Positions 16,702 to 26,047 of a stretch of DNA of 39,321 nucleotides are shown here, in pieces. The stretch's first letter is position 1, and every line of letters begins with the position of its first letter. Made by a program: the position numbers and the translations under genes. Source of the stretch: Nitrospira sp. (GTDB lineage Bacteria > Nitrospirota > Nitrospiria > Nitrospirales > Nitrospiraceae); contig PLBR01000149.1 in the NCBI GenBank assembly GCA_003135435.1, positions 29,758-69,078 of the forward strand, in the 5' to 3' direction. The notes beneath the pieces are model-generated. The model saw only the letters and a program-made list of their open reading frames with translations, was not told where the DNA came from and made no database searches.

Positions 16702-18205
16702 CGGGCTTGTCCTCGATGACGATGCCGTGGGAGGCGAGGAACTGACGAATCTCGTCGGCCTTCTTGAAATCTTTCTGTTTCCTGGCTTCATTACGTTCAT
16801 CTACTTTCAATTGAACCTCGGTATCCGCTAGCTCTGGTTGGAGCCTTAAGGTCCGAGGTGGGGGAGATTGACCCATCTCCCCATCCCTAGGCCTAGGGAT
16901 GGGTGGGCGCATAAAACTCTCCACACCAGGCCTGAATGGCATCTGGCAAAATTGCCACTGGTCATTCTCGATTTGAAACAACCCCAGAACCTTGCCAAGG
17001 AATCGGAACTCACCCCTTGCCTCACTCCTGACTTCAGTCGAAAGTCCTTGCTTGATCAATTTATTCAGTTCGCTACGTAAACTCTGCAATTCTGCTAACG
17101 CCACAGGGGTATTTAGATCGTCGTCCATACCCATTCTGAAGCCCTCTCGGGTATAACCAATCGCCATATTGGCCTTCCCATCAGTTTCCACCGAACCCTG
17201 CCCCGATTCGGCCAATCTCTTAAAGAGATCATAAAACCCGTTCAATGCATTCTTTGCCTCTTTCAAGCTCTGATCCGAAAAGTCGAGCGGCCCTCGATAC
17301 TGCGTAGAGAGGAGGAAGTATCGCAAAATTTCTCCCGTGACCTCTACCGACCACTCGGACTTCTCGAAGATCTCTCTGATCGTGAAGAAGTTCCCCAGGG
17401 ACTTGGACATCTTCTCCTGGTTGATTTGCACGAAACCGTTGTGGACCCAGTAACGCGCAAACTCCTTGCCGGTGGCGCCGCAGGACTGGGCGATTTCATT
17501 CTCGTGATGGGGGAAAATGAGATCCATCCCCCCGCCGTGAATATCGAAGGTCTCACCCAAATGGCGCATCGACATGGCGGAACATTCAATATGCCAGCCG
17601 GGGCGTCCGGCCCCCCAGGGGCTCTCCCATGACGGCTCGCCCGGCTTACTGCTCTTCCAAAGAGCAAAATCCATCGGATGGCGCTTTCGTTCATCCACCT
17701 CCACCCGCGCGCCGGCCTGCAAATCGTTGAGCTTGCGTTTCGAGAGACGTCCGTAGGCCTGGTATTTCTCAACCTGGAAATAGACATCGCCGGCCACTTC
17801 GTAGGCGAGGCCTTTCTGAATAAGTGTACTGACCAGATCAATGATCTCGGCCATATGTTCAGTCGCTTTCGGCTCGTGCGTGGCCTGTCGAATTCCGAGC
17901 TTCCCCATGTCCTGATAATAGGCCTCGATGTACTCGGCGGTAATCGCGTCGCAGGATACGCCTCGTTCATTCGCCCGCTTGATGATCTTGTCATCCACGT
18001 CGGTAAAGTTCTTGACGAATTTAACCTGGTAGCCGCTGAACTCGAGATGCCGCCGGATCACATCGAACACGAGCGCGCTGCGCGCATGGCCGATATGGCA
18101 GTAGTCGTAGACGGTCACGCCGCAGACATACATCCGAACAGTCTTCGGCTGGAGCGAGTGGAACGGCTCCTTTTTCCCTGTGAGCGTATTGTAGATCGAG
18201 AGCAT
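16676..18205 (-). CDS. cysS: Cysteinyl-tRNA synthetase
   Basis: This 509-residue class I synthetase charges tRNA-Cys. It shows the zinc Cys28 (YVCGVTVYD), the HIGH motif at 37-40 (CHIGHARS), GWHIECSAM and HHENEIAQS, and KMSKS at 265-269. The C-terminus ends in the normal ERNEARKQKDFKKADEIRQF helix. The ATG at 18205 gives the canonical start LSIYNTLTGKK; upstream codons overlap dedA. Between the anticodon-binding domain and the final helix is an extra segment of roughly 40-45 residues, rich in Pro, Arg and Gly (about 415-460), that most bacterial CysRS lack. Part of it is encoded by a double palindrome (16861-16903). All catalytic motifs are intact, so the enzyme is expected to work. Confidence 0.95.
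   Translation of the reverse strand: MLSIYNTLTGKKEPFHSLQPKTVRMYVCGVTVYDYCHIGHARSALVFDVIRRHLEFSGYQVKFVKNFTDVDDKIIKRANERGVSCDAITAEYIEAYYQDMGKLGIRQATHEPKATEHMAEIIDLVSTLIQKGLAYEVAGDVYFQVEKYQAYGRLSKRKLNDLQAGARVEVDERKRHPMDFALWKSSKPGEPSWESPWGAGRPGWHIECSAMSMRHLGETFDIHGGGMDLIFPHHENEIAQSCGATGKEFARYWVHNGFVQINQEKMSKSLGNFFTIREIFEKSEWSVEVTGEILRYFLLSTQYRGPLDFSDQSLKEAKNALNGFYDLFKRLAESGQGSVETDGKANMAIGYTREGFRMGMDDDLNTPVALAELQSLRSELNKLIKQGLSTEVRSEARGEFRFLGKVLGLFQIENDQWQFCQMPFRPGVESFMRPPIPRPRDGEMGQSPPPRTLRLQPELADTEVQLKVDERNEARKQKDFKKADEIRQFLASHGIVIEDKPDGTSRWKR
16861..16903. repeat. Double palindrome inside cysS
   Basis: Two nested dyads lie within the coding sequence. One is a hairpin with 7-bp arms (ggggaga at 16861-16867, tctcccc at 16876-16882). 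The other is a perfect 24-bp palindrome at 16880-16903 (half-site cccatccctagg). They encode part of a Pro/Arg-rich stretch (RPPIPRPRDGEMGQSPPP) absent from typical CysRS. This looks like an in-frame inserted palindromic element. Confidence 0.6.
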
Positions 18206-18212
18206 GGGCTGG

Positions 18213-18851
18213 TTACAACTCCGGAGTGATGCGGCGCTTCGGCCAATGGGCCCAGAGAAAATAGCCCAGGGCAAGCACCAAGCAGAGGCCGATCACGATG
18301 TCGAATTGATGGAAATAGTCTCTCAGATGCTCCCACTGCTCTCCCATTTTCACGCCGACATAGGCCAGGAGATAGCACCAAGGCAATGCACCGAGAAAGG
18401 TGAGGAGGACGAATCGATAAATATTCATACCGGCGATGCCGGCCGGCAAGGAGATAAAGGTCCGGACGACCGGAAGCATCCGGCCAATAAATACAGCTGC
18501 CTCGCCATATTTGGCGAACCATTGATCAGCCATTTCGATGTCTTTTCGCGACACCAACATATAGGGCCCGTATCGCTCGACGAAGGGCCGACCGCCCCAC
18601 ACGCCGGCATAATAAGCCACAAGCGACCCCGCAACGTTCCCAATGGCGCCGGCCAACGTCACGCCAAGCATCGTGAACTGCCCCGTCGTCGTGAGATACC
18701 CGGCAAAGGGCATGATGATTTCGCTGGGCAACGGAATGCAGGCACTCTCAATAGCCATGGTAAGGAAAATGCCGGTATAGCCGAACGCCGAGATCATCGA
18801 CACGACAAACCGGCTGAGCTCTGTAATAATCGCTTCGATCAGATTCCCCAC
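18213..18851 (-). CDS. dedA: DedA-family inner-membrane protein
   Basis: This 212-residue membrane protein belongs to the DedA/VTT (SNARE-associated) family, proposed to flip undecaprenyl phosphate or phospholipids and needed for envelope homeostasis. It shows the family motifs ESACIPLPSEIIMPFAGYL near residue 36 and FIGRMLPVVRTFISLPAGIAGM near 120, with four to five hydrophobic segments and a basic C-terminus. The start is a GTG at 18851, six bases after the surE stop, with GGAG 10 bases upstream. It sits between surE and cysS in one transcription unit. The exact transport substrate cannot be told from sequence. Confidence 0.88.
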   Translation of the reverse strand: MGNLIEAIITELSRFVVSMISAFGYTGIFLTMAIESACIPLPSEIIMPFAGYLTTTGQFTMLGVTLAGAIGNVAGSLVAYYAGVWGGRPFVERYGPYMLVSRKDIEMADQWFAKYGEAAVFIGRMLPVVRTFISLPAGIAGMNIYRFVLLTFLGALPWCYLLAYVGVKMGEQWEHLRDYFHQFDIVIGLCLVLALGYFLWAHWPKRRITPEL

Positions 18852-18857
18852 AGCACC

Positions 18858-19661
18858 CTAGCTCCTCTGCTTCCCCTTCAACTTCGACGATACCGCCACC
18901 CGACGCGCATGTGGTCGGCGCACCGTTTCCCACTTCCGGAATCGGTCCAACGCCCCATGATTGGTCGTATCGAGGTGAATGGGGGTAAGCGAAACCGCCC
19001 CTTGCTCAAGCGCTTCATGGTCGGCATCCTTGCTTCGGCTCCACGACACACGGGTCCCGGCAATCCAGTAGTAGGTCCGGCCATGCGGATCGACCTTTTC
19101 AATGATCGGATTGTCGAAGCGCCTGCGGCTGAGACAGGTGACTCGGACTCCGGTGATCGACCCGAACGGCCGATTCGGGATATTGAGATTCACGAGCGTT
19201 TCGTCCGGCAAGCCCTCTTTCAGGATTAAACGAGCGATACGAACGGCATACCGAGCCCCGGCGTCGAAATAAAAATGTTCCTGTCCCTCCTGTGACACAG
19301 CCATAGAGGGGACACCGAGGATCGTTCCTTCCATCGCTGCCGAGACTGTTCCGGAATACAAGACGTCGTCGCCAAGGTTCACGCCTTTATTGATCCCTGA
19401 CACGAGGAGATCGGGGGGTGCCGATAGAAGTTTCAATATGGCCAGATTCACACAATCGACCGGTGTTCCGTTAACAGCGTAGATCCGTGTCCCGAGCTGC
19501 TGCACTCGCAGCGGCTTGTGGAGCGTCACGGCATGCGCCACCGCAGTCCGCTCACGATCCGGCGCGACCACCCACACCTCACCCACTCTCGACAAGGCCT
19601 TGGCAAGCGCCGTCAAACCAGGGGAGTGAATCCCATCATCGTTGGTAACCAGAATGCGCAT
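18858..19661 (-). CDS. surE: 5'/3'-nucleotidase SurE
   Basis: This 267-residue cytoplasmic metal-dependent nucleotidase/exopolyphosphatase is linked to stationary-phase survival. It opens with [10 protein letters not shown], where Asp8 and Asp9 bind metal. It continues with [42 protein letters not shown] (Asn ligand) and SAAMEG. The conserved Ser of the PDRxRS segment is read here as Thr, a mild substitution. Length is normal. The ATG at 19661 has only a weak ribosome site. It is first in a surE-dedA-cysS-rlmB run with gaps of 6-7 bases and then overlaps. Confidence 0.94.
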   Translation of the reverse strand: MRILVTNDDGIHSPGLTALAKALSRVGEVWVVAPDRERTAVAHAVTLHKPLRVQQLGTRIYAVNGTPVDCVNLAILKLLSAPPDLLVSGINKGVNLGDDVLYSGTVSAAMEGTILGVPSMAVSQEGQEHFYFDAGARYAVRIARLILKEGLPDETLVNLNIPNRPFGSITGVRVTCLSRRRFDNPIIEKVDPHGRTYYWIAGTRVSWSRSKDADHEALEQGAVSLTPIHLDTTNHGALDRFRKWETVRRPHARRVAVSSKLKGKQRS

Positions 19662-19676
19662 GGGTTCTTCAGGAAC

Positions 19677-19700
19677 AAAAAAAGCTGCCTGTGGCAGCTT
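19677..19700 (-). terminator. Rho-independent terminator after tRNA-Pro
   Basis: On the minus strand an 8-bp stem (aagctgcc / ggcagctt) with a three-base loop is followed by a run of seven T. It lies 87 bases after the tRNA and 16 bases before the surE start, so it closes the ihfA-merR-tRNA unit and separates it from surE. Confidence 0.75.
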
Positions 19701-19786
19701 CTTCGGTCGGTGTTGGCTCAGGCGATGATCAAGGAGATCCGTCCAACGTCTCCTGTCACGCCTGCTCCCTTACCCTTCACGATATT

Positions 19787-19863
19787 TGGTCGGGGCGAGC
19801 CGATTTGAACGGCCGACCACTCGCACCCCAAGCGAGTACGCTACCGGGCTGCGCCACGCCCCG
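19787..19863 (-). tRNA. tRNA-Pro (anticodon GGG), CCA encoded
   Basis: The 77 bases fold as a full cloverleaf. The acceptor stem is CGGGGCG / CGCCCCG with discriminator A and genomic CCA. The D stem is GCGC / GCGT, the anticodon stem CTCGC / GCGAG with loop TTGGGGT (34-36 = GGG), and the T stem GGCCG / CGGCT with loop TTCAAAT. It reads CCC and CCU proline codons. It lies 92 bases after merR, probably on the same transcript. Confidence 0.96.
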
Positions 19864-19955
19864 ACACGCTCTATTCAATTTCACCGTCTTCTGCATTGTC
19901 TCCTTGGAGGCGACTGGAATGCAACCGGCTTGGAAGAGACGAGGCGAGACCCTCG

Positions 19956-20306
19956 TCAGTCAGAATGCGACTCCAAAATTTTGAGAATCGCCTGGAGATT
20001 CCCTCGCAGTTTCTGCGCGAGTTCTTTGGGGCGCACCCGTTGGCTTGCCACCCGTCCTCGCCTAACCCAATATCGTTTAACGCCTGCAAGTGTGTGCCCT
20101 TCCTCATAGAGCATTCGCTTGATCTCCAATACCGTTTCGACTTCTCGCCTGACATAGAGCCGCTGATTCCCACGACTTTTCTTGGGCTTGAGAAACGGGA
20201 ACTCTGATTCCCAAAATCGCAGCACGTACGCCGGTAGCTCGGCGATCCGACTGACTTCTCCGATTTTATAAAAGACCTTGCTGCCCAGCCTGGGCTCGTT
20301 CCCCAT
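19956..20306 (-). CDS. MerR-family transcriptional regulator
   Basis: The product has 116 residues. The N-terminal MerR winged helix shows [25 protein letters not shown], then the wing with [26 protein letters not shown]. The remaining 45 residues form a short basic helix and no ligand-binding domain is present. There are no effector cysteines, so it is not a metal sensor of the MerR/CueR type. ATG 20306 has GAGGA 6 bases upstream. A MerR-like gene directly after ihfA and before a tRNA-Pro is a recurring arrangement in deltaproteobacteria and relatives; its target is unknown. Confidence 0.88.
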   Translation of the reverse strand: MGNEPRLGSKVFYKIGEVSRIAELPAYVLRFWESEFPFLKPKKSRGNQRLYVRREVETVLEIKRMLYEEGHTLAGVKRYWVRRGRVASQRVRPKELAQKLRGNLQAILKILESHSD

Positions 20307-20349
20307 GACCGGTCCTCGTGGTGGGATGAGTTAAGGTGAGTGAACGCGG

Positions 20350-20625
20350 CTATGAATTGACGTATTTCTTAAATACTTGACTGGGACGAAAGGTCACCAC
20401 ACGACGAGGCGTGATTCCTATTTCTTCGCCGGTCCGAGGGTTCCGGCCCTTCCGTGCCCCTTTACTGCGTACCACAAAGTTTCCGAATCCGGCAATCTTG
20501 ACCGACTCTCCCTTATGCAACACCGCTTTCAACATATTCAGTACGAGTTCGACGATATCTGCGGCTTCATTTTTCGAAATACCGACCTGCTTGTAGATTT
20601 CGTTCGCGATATCTGCCTTCCTCAT
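20350..20625 (-). CDS. ihfA: Integration host factor alpha subunit / HU-family protein
   Basis: This 91-residue histone-like DNA-bending protein starts MRKADIANEIYKQVGISKNEA. It has VKIAGFGNFVVRSKGARKGRNPRTGEEIGI, the beta-arm with the intercalating proline in GRNPRTG, and ends TPRRVVTFRPSQVFKKYV. The TPRRVVTFRPSQ form favours the IHF-alpha class over HU. ATG 20625 has a strong GGAGGGG site. IHF often assists sigma-54 promoters by bending DNA, which may be relevant to the sigma-54 site at 8941; that link is inference. merR follows after 43 bases. Confidence 0.93.
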   Translation of the reverse strand: MRKADIANEIYKQVGISKNEAADIVELVLNMLKAVLHKGESVKIAGFGNFVVRSKGARKGRNPRTGEEIGITPRRVVTFRPSQVFKKYVNS

Positions 20626-20704
20626 GCTTTCCCCTCCGACACCCGCACAAACTTCTCGAACGATCGTCTGTGAACTTACTACGAACGATTGGCAGTTTCG
20701 CTAT

Positions 20705-20733
20705 AAGTTACGTGAGGTTATACGGCCTGTCAA
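20705..20733 (-). promoter_or_regulatory. Possible promoter for ihfA-merR-tRNA
   Basis: A perfect TTGACA lies at 20733-20728 on the minus strand. At 17-base spacing the -10 would be TAACTT (20710-20705), a poor match; TTATAG lies at 20706-20701 with 21-base spacing. It is located in the 137-base gap between cimA and ihfA. Confidence 0.35.
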
Positions 20734-20762
20734 GAAGAAAGATGCCGAATCAGAGGTCCCAC

Positions 20763-22415
20763 TCATTCGTCTTTGGCAAGCAACTTGTATTCGATGCTGT
20801 CCGCCAATGCTTGCCAGCTCGCTTCCATGATGTTCTCAGACACGCCGACGGTGCCCCATTTATCCTTATGGTCGCCTGATTCGATCAATACCCGGACCTT
20901 GGACTCCGTCCCACGATTGGCCGACAGCACCCGCACTTTATAGTCGAGCAGTTTGACTTCTCGGAGCTGGGGATAGAACTTTTCCAATGCTTTCCGCAAC
21001 GCATGGTCGAGTGCATTGACCGGACCGGCTCCAATTGCCGCCGCATGTTCCACCACGTCGCCGACCTTCACCATCACTGTGGCCTCCGACGACGAAGCTC
21101 CCTGGTCCTGTTTTTTCTCGACAATCACCCGAAAGCCCAGGAGTTGGAAAGATGGCCTGTGCGTCCCCATCGCTTTCCGCATGAGCAATTCGAAGGAGCC
21201 TTCCGCTGCCTCAAATTGGTAGCCCTCACTTTCACGCTCCTTCAAGGTATCGATCAGTTCCCGCACCTTGGCGTGGCCCTTGTCCAATTTGATCCCGTAG
21301 GCCTCGACCTTCTCCAGTAACCCACTCCGACCTGCCGCATCCGATACCAACATACGCTGGCGGTTCCCGACCAACCCTGGGATCACATGCTCATAGGTCG
21401 CGGGATTCTTGAGCACCGCATGAATATGGACCCCACCCTTATGGGCAAACGCCGAGTCCCCCACATAGGGCTGGTGCTTATTAGGCATGAGGTTCGCGAT
21501 CTCGGTCACGAATCCCGACACCCGTTTAAGATGGCTCAAACGGTCTCCCAAGGCTGGACGTTTCATCTTCAGTTCAAGATTGGGAATGATCGAACAGAGA
21601 TTGGCGTTGCCGCACCGCTCGCCGATCCCGTTAATCGTCCCTTGCACTTGCACCACGCCGGTTTCAACCGCCACCAGCGAATTCGCAACGGCCATTTCGC
21701 AATCGTTGTGGGCGTGAATCCCCAAGGGCACCGCACACTCCCGCCGAACGACCTGGCAAATCTCTTTGACTTCCCAAGGCATCGATCCGCCATTGGTGTC
21801 GCAGAGAATCACCCGTTCGGCTCCGGCCGCGGCGGCTTGACGAATGGTCTCCAGTGCGTAGTCCGGATTGGTCTTGTATCCGTCAAAGAAATGCTCCGCA
21901 TCGTAGAACACCCTTCGACCTTTCGAGCGGAGATGGGCCACGGAATCGCTGATGAGTTCGAGATTCTTCACAAGGGAAATGCCGAGCGCATCGGTGACGT
22001 GCAGCGTCCAGGTTTTTCCGAAGAGCGTGATGATCTTGGTCTCTGCATCCAGCAACGCCCGGATATTGGAATCCTTCTGTACCGCGTTGCTCGCTTTTCT
22101 GGTCGACCCGAACGCCACAACCGTCGCCGACTGCAACGGGACGGTCTTGATCATTCGAAAGAACTCGATGTCTTTGGGATTCGCCCCGGGCCACCCGCCT
22201 TCAATGAACTGCACGCCCAGCCCATCCAACTGTTGGGCGACCCGAACCTTGTCTTCGGCCGAAAAGGTGACATCTTCGGCCTGGGCCCCATCCCGTAAGG
22301 TCGTGTCATAGATTTCCAGCGCTGCTGGCCGTGCGACAGGAGGAGGTGCACCGGACGACATAGAGCCGATCGGCTTGCCTTGTGAGGATCCTGGTTGTGA
22401 AGATTTTCGAGCCAT
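20763..22415 (-). CDS. cimA: (R)-Citramalate synthase
   Basis: This 550-residue enzyme condenses pyruvate with acetyl-CoA to citramalate, the first step of the threonine-independent route to 2-oxobutanoate and isoleucine. The TIM-barrel HMGL-like domain shows LEIYDTTLRDGAQAEDVTFS near residue 34, FIEGGWPGANPKD, the metal motif GIHAHNDCEMAVANS and GTINGIGERCGNANL. A LeuA-type C-terminal regulatory domain occupies the last 150 or so residues. The DGAQAEDVTFS form and GGWPGANPKD are typical of CimA rather than LeuA or homocitrate synthase. The ATG at 22415 was chosen because earlier codons overlap lysC; it carries a 30-residue low-complexity leader, and a later ATG (about residue 19) is possible. 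It is the last gene of the amino-acid operon. Confidence 0.9.
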   Translation of the reverse strand: MARKSSQPGSSQGKPIGSMSSGAPPPVARPAALEIYDTTLRDGAQAEDVTFSAEDKVRVAQQLDGLGVQFIEGGWPGANPKDIEFFRMIKTVPLQSATVVAFGSTRKASNAVQKDSNIRALLDAETKIITLFGKTWTLHVTDALGISLVKNLELISDSVAHLRSKGRRVFYDAEHFFDGYKTNPDYALETIRQAAAAGAERVILCDTNGGSMPWEVKEICQVVRRECAVPLGIHAHNDCEMAVANSLVAVETGVVQVQGTINGIGERCGNANLCSIIPNLELKMKRPALGDRLSHLKRVSGFVTEIANLMPNKHQPYVGDSAFAHKGGVHIHAVLKNPATYEHVIPGLVGNRQRMLVSDAAGRSGLLEKVEAYGIKLDKGHAKVRELIDTLKERESEGYQFEAAEGSFELLMRKAMGTHRPSFQLLGFRVIVEKKQDQGASSSEATVMVKVGDVVEHAAAIGAGPVNALDHALRKALEKFYPQLREVKLLDYKVRVLSANRGTESKVRVLIESGDHKDKWGTVGVSENIMEASWQALADSIEYKLLAKDE

Positions 22416-22473
22416 ATAGGAAACGATACCAGGAGCAGAACAACCCTGTCGAGACTCACAGCGCCGAAATCTG

Positions 22474-23715
22474 CTACTTCTTGATTCGGCCCCCTGCCGG
22501 CGACTGATCCAACCCGAACGCGGTGTGGAGCGAACGCATCGCGAGCTCGACATACTTTTCATCGATGACACAGGAGATCTTGATCTCCGACGTGCTGATC
22601 ATAAGGATGTTCACGCCTTCCTGCGACAAGACCTCGAACATCTTGGCGGCGACTCCCGAATGAGAACGCATCCCGACGCCGACCAGCGAGACCTTCGCGA
22701 TCGCCTCGGTCACGGCAACCGATTTGGCCGCGATACCGTTTGCCACGTCCTGAATCAGCGGCAGGGCTTTCTTGATGTCTGCCCGTGGAATCGTGAAGGA
22801 AATATCTGTCAGGCCCGACTGACTCATATTCTGGATGATCATGTCGACATTGATGTTGGCCTTGGCCACCGGCCCGAAGAGTTTGGATGCAATACCTGGT
22901 TTGTCCGGCACGCCCACAATCGTGATTTTGGCCTGATTCCGATCACCGGTGACTCCCGACACCGCGACCGCTTCCATATCCTCATCTTCACGCGTCACGA
23001 GCGTCCCCTTTCCTTCTTTGAAGCTGGAGTTTACCTCCACTGGCACATTGAACTTCGCGGCAAATTCGACGGAGCGGCTCTGCAGCACTTTGGCGCCCAG
23101 ACTGGCCATTTCCAGCATTTCCTCATAGGAAATCTTGTCGATTCGCCGAGCCGCCGGCACAATGTTGGGGTCAGACGTGTAGACGCCATCGACGTCGGTA
23201 AAAATGATGCACCGATCAGCCTTCAGCGCAGCCGCCAGCGCGACGGCTGTGAGATCGGAGCCTCCGCGCCCCAACGTCGTGACATCCGACTGCTCGTTGA
23301 TCCCTTGAAAACCGGCGACCACTGGAATGACCCCATTGAGCAAGGCCTCGCGGATTCGATCGGCACTCACACGGGTAATACGCGCTTTCGTATGGGCACT
23401 GTCGGTCATGATCCCGACTTGGCGTCCTGTAAAGGATTGGGCATCGAGTCCCCGGGCCCGCAAGGCCATCGCCAACAAGGCGATGGTTACTCGCTCTCCG
23501 GTCGACAGCAGCATATCGAGTTCGCGATCGTCCGGAAGCGGCGTGACGTTATGCGCCAACCGAAGCAACCGGTCCGTTTCTCCGCTCATCGCGGACAAGA
23601 CAACCACGACGCGATGGCCATCCTTATGAGCCTTCTCGACGCGGTCGGCCACGCCGTGGATCCGCTCGATCGTGCCCACGGACGTCCCCCCATATTTCTG
23701 AACAATCAGCGCCAC
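22474..23715 (-). CDS. lysC: Aspartate kinase
   Basis: This 413-residue enzyme phosphorylates aspartate, the entry step to lysine, threonine and methionine. The kinase domain shows [10 protein letters not shown] at the start, [31 protein letters not shown] and [13 protein letters not shown]. Two C-terminal ACT domains follow ([17 protein letters not shown] and [19 protein letters not shown]), so allosteric feedback by lysine and/or threonine is expected. The GTG start at 23715 lies five bases after the apgM stop. The ribosome site is the AGGA in the end of apgM, slightly far. The length is standard. Confidence 0.95.
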   Translation of the reverse strand: MALIVQKYGGTSVGTIERIHGVADRVEKAHKDGHRVVVVLSAMSGETDRLLRLAHNVTPLPDDRELDMLLSTGERVTIALLAMALRARGLDAQSFTGRQVGIMTDSAHTKARITRVSADRIREALLNGVIPVVAGFQGINEQSDVTTLGRGGSDLTAVALAAALKADRCIIFTDVDGVYTSDPNIVPAARRIDKISYEEMLEMASLGAKVLQSRSVEFAAKFNVPVEVNSSFKEGKGTLVTREDEDMEAVAVSGVTGDRNQAKITIVGVPDKPGIASKLFGPVAKANINVDMIIQNMSQSGLTDISFTIPRADIKKALPLIQDVANGIAAKSVAVTEAIAKVSLVGVGMRSHSGVAAKMFEVLSQEGVNILMISTSEIKISCVIDEKYVELAMRSLHTAFGLDQSPAGGRIKK

Positions 23716-23720
23716 GTCCG

Positions 23721-24962
23721 TCAGGATCCTTTTGCGAAAAGTCGCACCACGAACTTCGTCGCATCACGAGGGGGCACGGTCGAGGCCCGAGCATCAGCCT
23801 CGGTAAATCTCCGTCTGGCCCCAACAGCGGGGGCTGCCGCACTGTCACGATAGGCGAAGAACCCCGGACCTTCCGCCGCCTGTCCCTGATGCACGTTGCC
23901 CGAATCGCAGAAAGCCACGATGCGATGGGATCCCAATTTGGCCAACCCTTCGAGCAGCGGCCCTACCAGCTCGCGATCGACCGTTTCGATACCCTTCACC
24001 TTGGCCGCGACATCCGACCCGTAGGCGACCTCGTCCGGTAACTCCATATGCACGTATGCAAAATCATTTTTCTTCAGTTCCTCCAGGGCAACCGCCGCTT
24101 GGGTGCAAAGATCCGCACCGGCCAATCGCGCGCCGTCCACCGCTCCGAGCCCGGCCATGATGCCGAGTCCGCGATGGACATCGCTCTGTGAGACCACCAC
24201 ACCGGACATCTTCAATCGCTCAGAGAGGCTTGGCCAGAGAATGGCCCGGCCTTGGCCCCAGAGCCAGAGACAATTGGCCGGCTTCTGCCCCGCCACACGA
24301 CGTTCATCGTTGAGGGGATGATCGCGCAAGATCTGAAACGAGGCGTCCATGAGTTCCCAAAGAGTGTCGGATCCGTCTCCCGTCGGCAACGCATCGGCGA
24401 TCGGTCGGCCAACCAATAATTGTGGATCGATACAGACCGCTCGCGACTTCCCGTTGACCCACACCATGAGATGACGGTGGCCTAACCCGGGATAGAACTG
24501 AATCATCTCCGACCCGAGTTGTTCATTGATCGCCTCGATCAATTCGCGGGCCTCTTCTGTCGAAATCAGCCCAGCGGTCGCATCGTCCATCACCACGTGC
24601 GGTCCGAGCTTCTTGATCTCGTTCAATCCGCCTTTACTCCCGGACTGGGCATCTGCCCGCAACGTGACCATCGTACAGCGATAGACCACATCATGCTCGC
24701 CGACGGCAACCCCCAGACTGGCCGCTTCGAACGGGCCAGGCCCCTGGTAGTATTTCTTGGGGTCGTATCCGAGGATGGCGGTTCCCATCAGACCGCTCCC
24801 CTGTCGCACGTTCTCAGGCCCCGCGGCCAGGAGCCCAAGCTCCCCACCTTGCGCGAGGCGATCTAGGTGAGGGGTCGAAGCCGCTTGAAGAGGAGTCCGT
24901 CCGCCCAATTCCTGCCGGGGATGGTCTGCCATCCCATCGGCATGGAGAATCACGTGTTTCAT
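23721..24962 (-). CDS. apgM: ApgM-like phosphoglycerate mutase/proposed homoserine kinase
   Basis: This 413-residue member of the archaeal-type cofactor-independent phosphoglycerate mutase family belongs to the alkaline phosphatase superfamily. It shows HADGMADHP (Asp9), [15 protein letters not shown] (candidate nucleophile Ser56), [11 protein letters not shown] and GLGIMAGL. A subgroup of this family sits beside hom and thrC in genomes lacking ThrB and has been proposed to act as homoserine kinase. The context here (hom, thrC, this gene, lysC; no thrB) fits. Two expected metal ligands look changed: the usual DExGH reads DEVAY (310-314) and the usual PDH reads CDS (352-354). Catalysis by the standard two-metal mechanism is therefore doubtful. 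The gene is intact with normal length and starts at ATG 24962, 22 bases after thrC. Confidence 0.8.
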   Translation of the reverse strand: MKHVILHADGMADHPRQELGGRTPLQAASTPHLDRLAQGGELGLLAAGPENVRQGSGLMGTAILGYDPKKYYQGPGPFEAASLGVAVGEHDVVYRCTMVTLRADAQSGSKGGLNEIKKLGPHVVMDDATAGLISTEEARELIEAINEQLGSEMIQFYPGLGHRHLMVWVNGKSRAVCIDPQLLVGRPIADALPTGDGSDTLWELMDASFQILRDHPLNDERRVAGQKPANCLWLWGQGRAILWPSLSERLKMSGVVVSQSDVHRGLGIMAGLGAVDGARLAGADLCTQAAVALEELKKNDFAYVHMELPDEVAYGSDVAAKVKGIETVDRELVGPLLEGLAKLGSHRIVAFCDSGNVHQGQAAEGPGFFAYRDSAAAPAVGARRRFTEADARASTVPPRDATKFVVRLFAKGS

Positions 24963-24984
24963 CGAGGCCCTGCTCGCATGGTGT

Positions 24985-26043
24985 CTACACCCTTAAAAGA
25001 CGAGCGACATCCTCCCGCGTCGCTCTAACGGTTTTCGGTTGGGCCGATACACTGATGGCAGTGTCGGCATCTTTCAATCCATGACCGGTCAAGGTGCAGA
25101 CCACGGTCTCGCCTTCACGCAGTCCGCCTTGCTTGCTCAACTTCATCACGCCGGCAACCGACGCGGCGGACGCCGGCTCGCAGAAGACCCCTTCCGTCGC
25201 CGCGACCGCCCTATAGGCCTGCAAAATCTCTTCATCCGTCACCGAATCGATCGCTCCCGCGGATTCCTTCACGGCATTCAAGGCCGCTTCCCAGCTGGCT
25301 GGATTGCCGATCCGGATCGCCGAGGCCACCGTCTGCGGATTCTCCACGATGCGGCCGAGCACGATGGGCGCGGCACCGGCCGCCTGAAATCCGACCATGC
25401 GAGGCAGCCTCGTGGATTGATTGGCCGCACGGTATTCCTGGTACCCCTTCCAATAGGCGGTAATATTGCCAGCATTCCCAACCGGCAGCATATGAACAGT
25501 TGGAGCATCGCCGAGCTGATCGCAGACCTCCATCGCGGCGGTTTTCTGCCCCTCGATCCGATAGGGGTTGAGCGAGTTCACCAGCTCGATGCCGTGGATC
25601 ACTGACAATTCCTTCACAATGGCCAAAGCCTGATCGAAGTTTCCTTCGATCTGGATGACGGTGGCTTGGTGCATCATGGCCTGGGACAGCTTACCCATCG
25701 CGATCTTTCCGGCAGGAATCAACACATAGACAGCCAGTCCCGCCCGCGCACCATAGGCCGAGGCAGAGGCGGATGTATTCCCCGTGGAGGCGCAAATCAC
25801 CGCCTTGGCGCCGGACTCAACGGCCTTTGAGATAGCCATCGTCATGCCGCGATCCTTGAACGATCCCGTCGGATTCATGCCTTCGAACTTGAGATAGAGA
25901 TCGATACCGGGAGCGATCTGCTTGGCCAGCCGCGTCGCCCTAATGAGCGGAGTGTTACCTTCACCGAGTGTCACCACGGGGGTACGTTCGGTCACCGGCA
26001 GAAACTTTCGATATTCTTCGATCACACCACGCCAGCGATTCAT
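24985..26043 (-). CDS. thrC: Threonine synthase
   Basis: This 352-residue PLP enzyme of fold type II converts O-phosphohomoserine to threonine and phosphate. It shows [30 protein letters not shown] (Lys of SFKDRG binds PLP), [19 protein letters not shown], the phosphate-binding [15 protein letters not shown] and [12 protein letters not shown]. The length matches the short bacterial class. ATG 26043 lies four bases after the hom stop, indicating one operon. Its substrate needs a homoserine kinase, and none of the ThrB type is seen in the window. Confidence 0.94.
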   Translation of the reverse strand: MNRWRGVIEEYRKFLPVTERTPVVTLGEGNTPLIRATRLAKQIAPGIDLYLKFEGMNPTGSFKDRGMTMAISKAVESGAKAVICASTGNTSASASAYGARAGLAVYVLIPAGKIAMGKLSQAMMHQATVIQIEGNFDQALAIVKELSVIHGIELVNSLNPYRIEGQKTAAMEVCDQLGDAPTVHMLPVGNAGNITAYWKGYQEYRAANQSTRLPRMVGFQAAGAAPIVLGRIVENPQTVASAIRIGNPASWEAALNAVKESAGAIDSVTDEEILQAYRAVAATEGVFCEPASAASVAGVMKLSKQGGLREGETVVCTLTGHGLKDADTAISVSAQPKTVRATREDVARLLRV

Positions 26044-26047
26044 CGCA

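Noticed and set aside
18204-19229. 341-codon plus-strand open frame opposite dedA/surE
   Set aside because: It is antisense to two clear genes with family motifs, and its own translation has no recognisable domain.
19938-19957. Hairpin gacgagg / cctcgtc right after the merR stop as a terminator
   Set aside because: The stem is real, but the following bases (TCTCTTCC) are not a convincing T-run and the tRNA lies downstream; the true terminator is more likely the one at 19677-19700.
20763-22415. Assignment of the cimA gene as 2-isopropylmalate or homocitrate synthase
   Set aside because: The DGAQAEDVTFS and FIEGGWPGANPKD segments are those of the citramalate synthase group, and the operon context fits isoleucine supply.
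22525-23853. 442-codon plus-strand open frame opposite lysC
   Set aside because: It is the antisense shadow of aspartate kinase; His/Asp/Arg-rich with no ribosome site or domain.
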